A stretch of 64,000 nucleotides of DNA from positions 62,001 through 126,000 of the forward strand of contig NZ_JBITTU010000002.1 of the NCBI RefSeq assembly GCF_044542075.1. The letters are read 5' to 3'. Within the stretch, counting starts at the first letter, position 1. Every line of letters starts with the position of its first letter. Positions 61,045-64,000 of this stretch are shown piece after piece. Source of the stretch: Leeuwenhoekiella sp044542075 (lineage in GTDB: Bacteria > Bacteroidota > Bacteroidia > Flavobacteriales > Flavobacteriaceae). A program made the position numbers and the translations under genes. Under the pieces are notes generated by a model. The model made no database searches. It was not told the DNA's origin and saw only the letters and a list, made by a program, of their open reading frames with translations.

Positions 61045-62475
61045 TTAGTTACTTATAGCTTCCAGGCCCAATTCTGCTCCCTTTTGAAGCATAAATTCGT
61101 GCGCTGCATGGTAATCATTAGGGATTTCTCCTTCTAAAATAGCTTCTTTTATAGCCTCTTTAATAAGACCGATTTCCCGTGAGGGCTTTAAAGAGAAAGT
61201 TTCCATAATTTCTTCACCGCTTACTGGTGGTTGAAAATTACGTAAGTGATCTCGTTCTTCTACCTCTTCAATTTTAGATCGTACAGTTTTAAAGTTATTG
61301 TGATACCGTTTAAAACGTTTTGGGTTTTTTGTGGTAATATCTGCCTCACACAGCGTCATTAAATCTTCGAGATTTTCACCTGCATCAAAAATAAGACGGC
61401 GTACGGCGCTGTCTGTCACAAAATCTTCGGCGATTACAATAGGACGCGAACTCATTAAAACCAATTTCTGAACAAGTTTCATCTTTTCATTAAGGGGCAT
61501 TTTTAGCCTTTTGAAAAGTTTATAAACCATTTTAGCACCTACAAACTCGTGACCGTGAAAGGTCCATCCTATTTTTTTATCAAAACGCTTAGTGGGTGCT
61601 TTACCTATATCGTGCAAGAGTGCAGCCCATCTAAGCCATACATCATCTGTATTTTCTGAAATGTTATCAACCACCTCAAGCGTGTGATAAAAATTGTCTT
61701 TATGTTTTTGACCTTCTTTTTCTTCGATACCTTTTAGAGCGGTAAGTTCTGGTAATATCAGCGGAAGTAATCCGGTTTTTTCAAGTAAAAGAAATCCTTT
61801 AGAAGGTTTTTTACTCAGCATTATTTTATTGAGCTCATCTACTATGCGTTCATTAGTGATAATCTCAATACGCTCTTTGTTTGCAGTGATTGCTTCTAGA
61901 GAAGTACGTTCTATTGTAAAATCTAACTGCGTAGCAAACCGTATAGCGCGCATCATGCGCAAAGGATCATCGCTATAGGTGATATCAGGATTTAAAGGCG
62001 TTCTTATAATCTTCCGTTCAAGATCTACAATACCATTAAAAGAATCAACCAGATTGCCTCGAGTAGCCTTGTTAAGGCTTAAGGCCAAAGCATTAATTGT
62101 GAAATCCCGTCTGTTTTGATCGTCTTCCAGACTACCGTTTTCTACAACGGGATTTCGGCTATTTTCAGAATAAGACTCTTTGCGCGCTCCTACAAATTCA
62201 ATTTCAATATCGCCGTCACGAAGCATTGCAGTGCCATATGTTTTAAATACCTGTACTTTAGGTTTGTGTTTAAGAAGTGAGGCCACTTTTTTAGCAAGCT
62301 CAATACCACTTCCTACTGCAACAATATCTATATCTTTTGCAGAACCACGTTTTAATAAATAATCACGCACATAACCACCTATCACGTAGCTTTCTAATGC
62401 TAGCTCTTCAGAAGCCCGAGTAATTATATCAAAGATTTTAGGCTTTAGTGCTTCCGGATATTTGGGGATTGACAT
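61045..62475 (-). CDS. cca: CCA-adding tRNA nucleotidyltransferase
   Basis: Adds or repairs the 3' CCA of tRNAs without a template (or poly(A) in related enzymes). 476 residues: class II nucleotidyltransferase head at about 20-170 with GGYVRDYLL (34-42) and the metal pair DIDIVAVG near 52; RRDFTINALAL near 122; RNA-binding domain; and an HD domain near 250-360 (LLHDIGK). The HD domain suggests added phosphohydrolase activity. Ends ten bases before ctaA, begins six bases after the tsaC-like gene; one transcript likely. Confidence 0.94.
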   Translation of the reverse strand: MSIPKYPEALKPKIFDIITRASEELALESYVIGGYVRDYLLKRGSAKDIDIVAVGSGIELAKKVASLLKHKPKVQVFKTYGTAMLRDGDIEIEFVGARKESYSENSRNPVVENGSLEDDQNRRDFTINALALSLNKATRGNLVDSFNGIVDLERKIIRTPLNPDITYSDDPLRMMRAIRFATQLDFTIERTSLEAITANKERIEIITNERIVDELNKIMLSKKPSKGFLLLEKTGLLPLILPELTALKGIEEKEGQKHKDNFYHTLEVVDNISENTDDVWLRWAALLHDIGKAPTKRFDKKIGWTFHGHEFVGAKMVYKLFKRLKMPLNEKMKLVQKLVLMSSRPIVIAEDFVTDSAVRRLIFDAGENLEDLMTLCEADITTKNPKRFKRYHNNFKTVRSKIEEVEERDHLRNFQPPVSGEEIMETFSLKPSREIGLIKEAIKEAILEGEIPNDYHAAHEFMLQKGAELGLEAISN

Positions 62476-62481
62476 GAGGTG

Positions 62482-63069
62482 TTATTTTCGTAAAATCTCG
62501 ACCTGGCCGTTATTTTTCAACTTAATTATAGTCGAGGATTTGGTCGATTTATGTTTGCGCTGCAAATTTACGATATAGTCTACTCCTTCCAAAATTGGCT
62601 CGCTTATTTCTGGGAAGCGCATAGGAGTTTTTTCACCACTTATATTTGCTGAAGTAGAAACCAGTGGTTTACCTAATTTTTTAATCAAGGCTTTACAAAA
62701 GCCATCTTCAACAACGCGTATTCCCAAGGTATTGTCTTCTGCAATCAGATTTTCGGCTACACGTATGGGGTCGTCATAAACGATAGTAGTAGGCTGATCT
62801 GCATATTTTAAAATACTGTAAGCGATCTCCGGAATCTTTTCTACATACTGATTCAGCATTTTAAAATCACTTACAAGGCAAATTAAAGATTTACTTTCTG
62901 CTCTTTTTTTCAAAGCAAAAATCTTATTTACAGCCTCAGCATTTGTTGCATCACAACCTATTCCCCATACCGTATCTGTTGGGTAGAGCAGGAGTCCACC
63001 GCGTTTTAGAATTACTATTGACTCATTTACTTCGTCAATAATATTTTGTTCGTATCGTTTCTTTGCCAT
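62482..63069 (-). CDS. tsaC: Threonylcarbamoyl-AMP synthase (TsaC/YrdC-like)
   Basis: Makes threonylcarbamoyl-AMP from threonine, bicarbonate and ATP for t6A37 of tRNAs decoding ANN codons; cytoplasmic. 195 residues from ATG 63069 (a TTG two codons upstream is discarded). YrdC fold: PTDTVWGIGCDA near 31-42, KKRAESKSL near 53, the substrate-binding LGIRVVED near 117, and PLVSTSANISGEKTP near 135-149. No Sua5 C-terminal domain. Followed by the CCA-adding gene, also tRNA related. Confidence 0.94.
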   Translation of the reverse strand: MAKKRYEQNIIDEVNESIVILKRGGLLLYPTDTVWGIGCDATNAEAVNKIFALKKRAESKSLICLVSDFKMLNQYVEKIPEIAYSILKYADQPTTIVYDDPIRVAENLIAEDNTLGIRVVEDGFCKALIKKLGKPLVSTSANISGEKTPMRFPEISEPILEGVDYIVNLQRKHKSTKSSTIIKLKNNGQVEILRK

Positions 63070-63369
63070 AAACAAGCAGTGATTTTTTTAAGGCCAGGTT
63101 TTAAAATTTTAAATCTAGGCATGGCACTTTTACCATTAGTAATATCAATTTGTAAAGCGAATTAAGCAGGGTTTAAAAATAACACTAGAAATAGAATTTT
63201 GCAGTCAGTTTTGTAGATATTATCGTTTAAAACTTCTTCATACTAGTTTCATTTTTGAAATAGAATTTATTTGTTCTTTAAACTTGAAAGATGTGTCCAT
63301 TACTGGGATTTTTGATAAAGTAGTTTAGATTTGTCTAGAATTTTTAATTAAAGAGTTATTCTAATTAAT
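63070..63369. other. 300-base intergenic gap
   Basis: No ORF of note and no hairpin. TAGATTTG at 63326-63333 matches TAnnTTTG and could be the -7 element of the following gene; otherwise I see nothing in it. Confidence 0.4.
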
Positions 63370-64000
63370 ATGAGCACTTTCAAACATTTGATTATCACCA
63401 GATTTAATCTTCGTAATCCTAAATGGGATACAGATAAAGAAAATGTGAAAGTTCTTACGGATGAATGGCATCGAGATCGATTTAAACTGTTTGAAGATTT
63501 TTGTTTAAGTTCTTTGAGTGCTCAGACAAATATGAATTTTGAATGGTATGTGTTTTTTGATACTACGACAACTGCAGAGTTTAGGTCGATTATCGATAGG
63601 CTAAAAGAAGAGCATAATTTTTTCAAACCCGTTTTTGTAAGCGGAATGGGTAATTATTTACCCGGTATTCAGGAGGTTGTTTCCAATATTAAAGAAGATT
63701 TTATTATAACTACCAGATTGGATAATGATGATTGTTTTTGTAGAATTTTTGTTGAGGAAGTACAAAAGCGTTTTGATAATCAGGAATTTTTAGCACTAGA
63801 TTTCATAGACGGCTTTATTCTTCAAGTTCAGCCGGAAATAAAAATAGGAAGGCGTATAGATCAATTCAATCCTTTTATTACAATTATAGAGCGTAACAAA
63901 AACCCCAGAACCGTTTGGAGTGTAGAACGGCATTCACATTGGAAACGGGAAAAAAATCTTCAAGCTGTACGTAATGTACCAATATGGGTTGCTGTAATTC
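63370..64000 (+). CDS. Putative rhamnosyltransferase-like glycosyltransferase (partial)
   Basis: Open from ATG 63370 to the window end: 210 codons, 3' end missing. N-terminus STFKHLIITRFNLRNP, then SSLSAQTNMNFEWYVFFD at about 52-69, and IITTRLDNDDCF near 116-127, with an LDNDD acidic motif where GT-A enzymes bind the metal-sugar nucleotide. The layout and the later VWSVERHSHW fit the putative rhamnosyltransferase family (Rhamno_transf, PF11316). With rfbD elsewhere in the window a rhamnose donor would be available. Family call moderate; function inferred. Confidence 0.75.
   Translation, partial: MSTFKHLIITRFNLRNPKWDTDKENVKVLTDEWHRDRFKLFEDFCLSSLSAQTNMNFEWYVFFDTTTTAEFRSIIDRLKEEHNFFKPVFVSGMGNYLPGIQEVVSNIKEDFIITTRLDNDDCFCRIFVEEVQKRFDNQEFLALDFIDGFILQVQPEIKIGRRIDQFNPFITIIERNKNPRTVWSVERHSHWKREKNLQAVRNVPIWVAVI

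Noticed and set aside
1..64000. tRNA, rRNA, CRISPR arrays, IS elements, prophage or defence systems
   Set aside because: Intergenic gaps are short and inspected; no cloverleaf, repeat-spacer pattern, transposase, integrase or known defence gene was seen.

Overview
This 64 kb window is chromosomal DNA of a member of the Flavobacteriaceae (Bacteroidetes), most likely a marine or otherwise free-living heterotroph. Several signs support this. Promoters have the Bacteroidetes -7 element TAnnTTTG. A DUF4295 micro-ORF follows rpmB-rpmG and precedes ftsY. There is a type IX secretion (type B) C-terminal sorting domain, a bacillithiol enzyme (BshC), a zeaxanthin-type carotenoid operon, many secreted or lipoprotein peptidases, and an arabinose regulator of the Nudix/AraR type known from Bacteroidetes. 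I see no rRNA, tRNA, CRISPR array, insertion sequence or prophage. The genus cannot be fixed from the sequence alone.

Layout. 1-8.2 kb: dTDP-rhamnose synthesis (rfbD), recR, a family 2 glycosyltransferase, a 2-oxoacid dehydrogenase E2 subunit, a DnaQ-like exonuclease, a CarboxypepD_reg-like protein, a FAH-family protein, an orphan Hpt domain and cinA. 8.2-10 kb: rpmB, rpmG, DUF4295, ftsY. 10-13.8 kb: a lipoprotein amidase, an AT-rich lipoprotein of unknown function and a serine hydrolase. 13.8-22.2 kb: rimO, then a minus-strand block of an M14 peptidase, a small MscS channel, an M16 peptidase and a second CarboxypepD_reg-like protein. 22.3-28.3 kb: bshC facing a carotenoid operon (MerR/B12 regulator, crtI, crtB, crtZ, DUF2071). 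28.5-42.3 kb: an L-arabinan/L-arabinose catabolic locus. 42.3-46 kb: YdeI-like, M1 and M28 peptidases. 46-50.2 kb: a fused trehalose-6-P synthase/phosphatase, divergent from a GH15 hydrolase. 50.2-53.1 kb: a possible kinase-fold protein, divergent from an ABC exporter. 53.2-64 kb: a type IX secreted protein, uvrB, an NdpA-like nucleoid protein, a pRiA4b-ORF3-like protein, heme A synthase, CCA-adding enzyme, tsaC-like gene and the start of a rhamnosyltransferase-like gene.

The main functional unit is the arabinose locus. AraR is divergent from four exported hydrolases (GH51, two GH43, GH127/146), which are followed by araB-araD-SSS symporter-araA-mutarotase. Together these would take arabinan oligosaccharides to D-xylulose 5-phosphate. 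Each of the two promoters carries a copy of the same 19-bp palindrome, AA(A/G)TGT-N7-ACA(C/T)TT, which is my candidate AraR operator. No SusC/SusD pair lies in or beside the locus.

The less expected observations are: a CarH-like B12 photoreceptor candidate with repeated sites upstream; a hidden kinase-like motif set in an unnamed protein; two mini-ORFs in the uvrB leader, one overlapping the TTG start; and a 17-bp hairpin abutting the start codon of a minus-strand gene. Several start codons were moved from upstream TTG codons to the biologically likelier ATG. uvrB, the ABC ATPase and the type IX secreted protein appear to use non-ATG starts.
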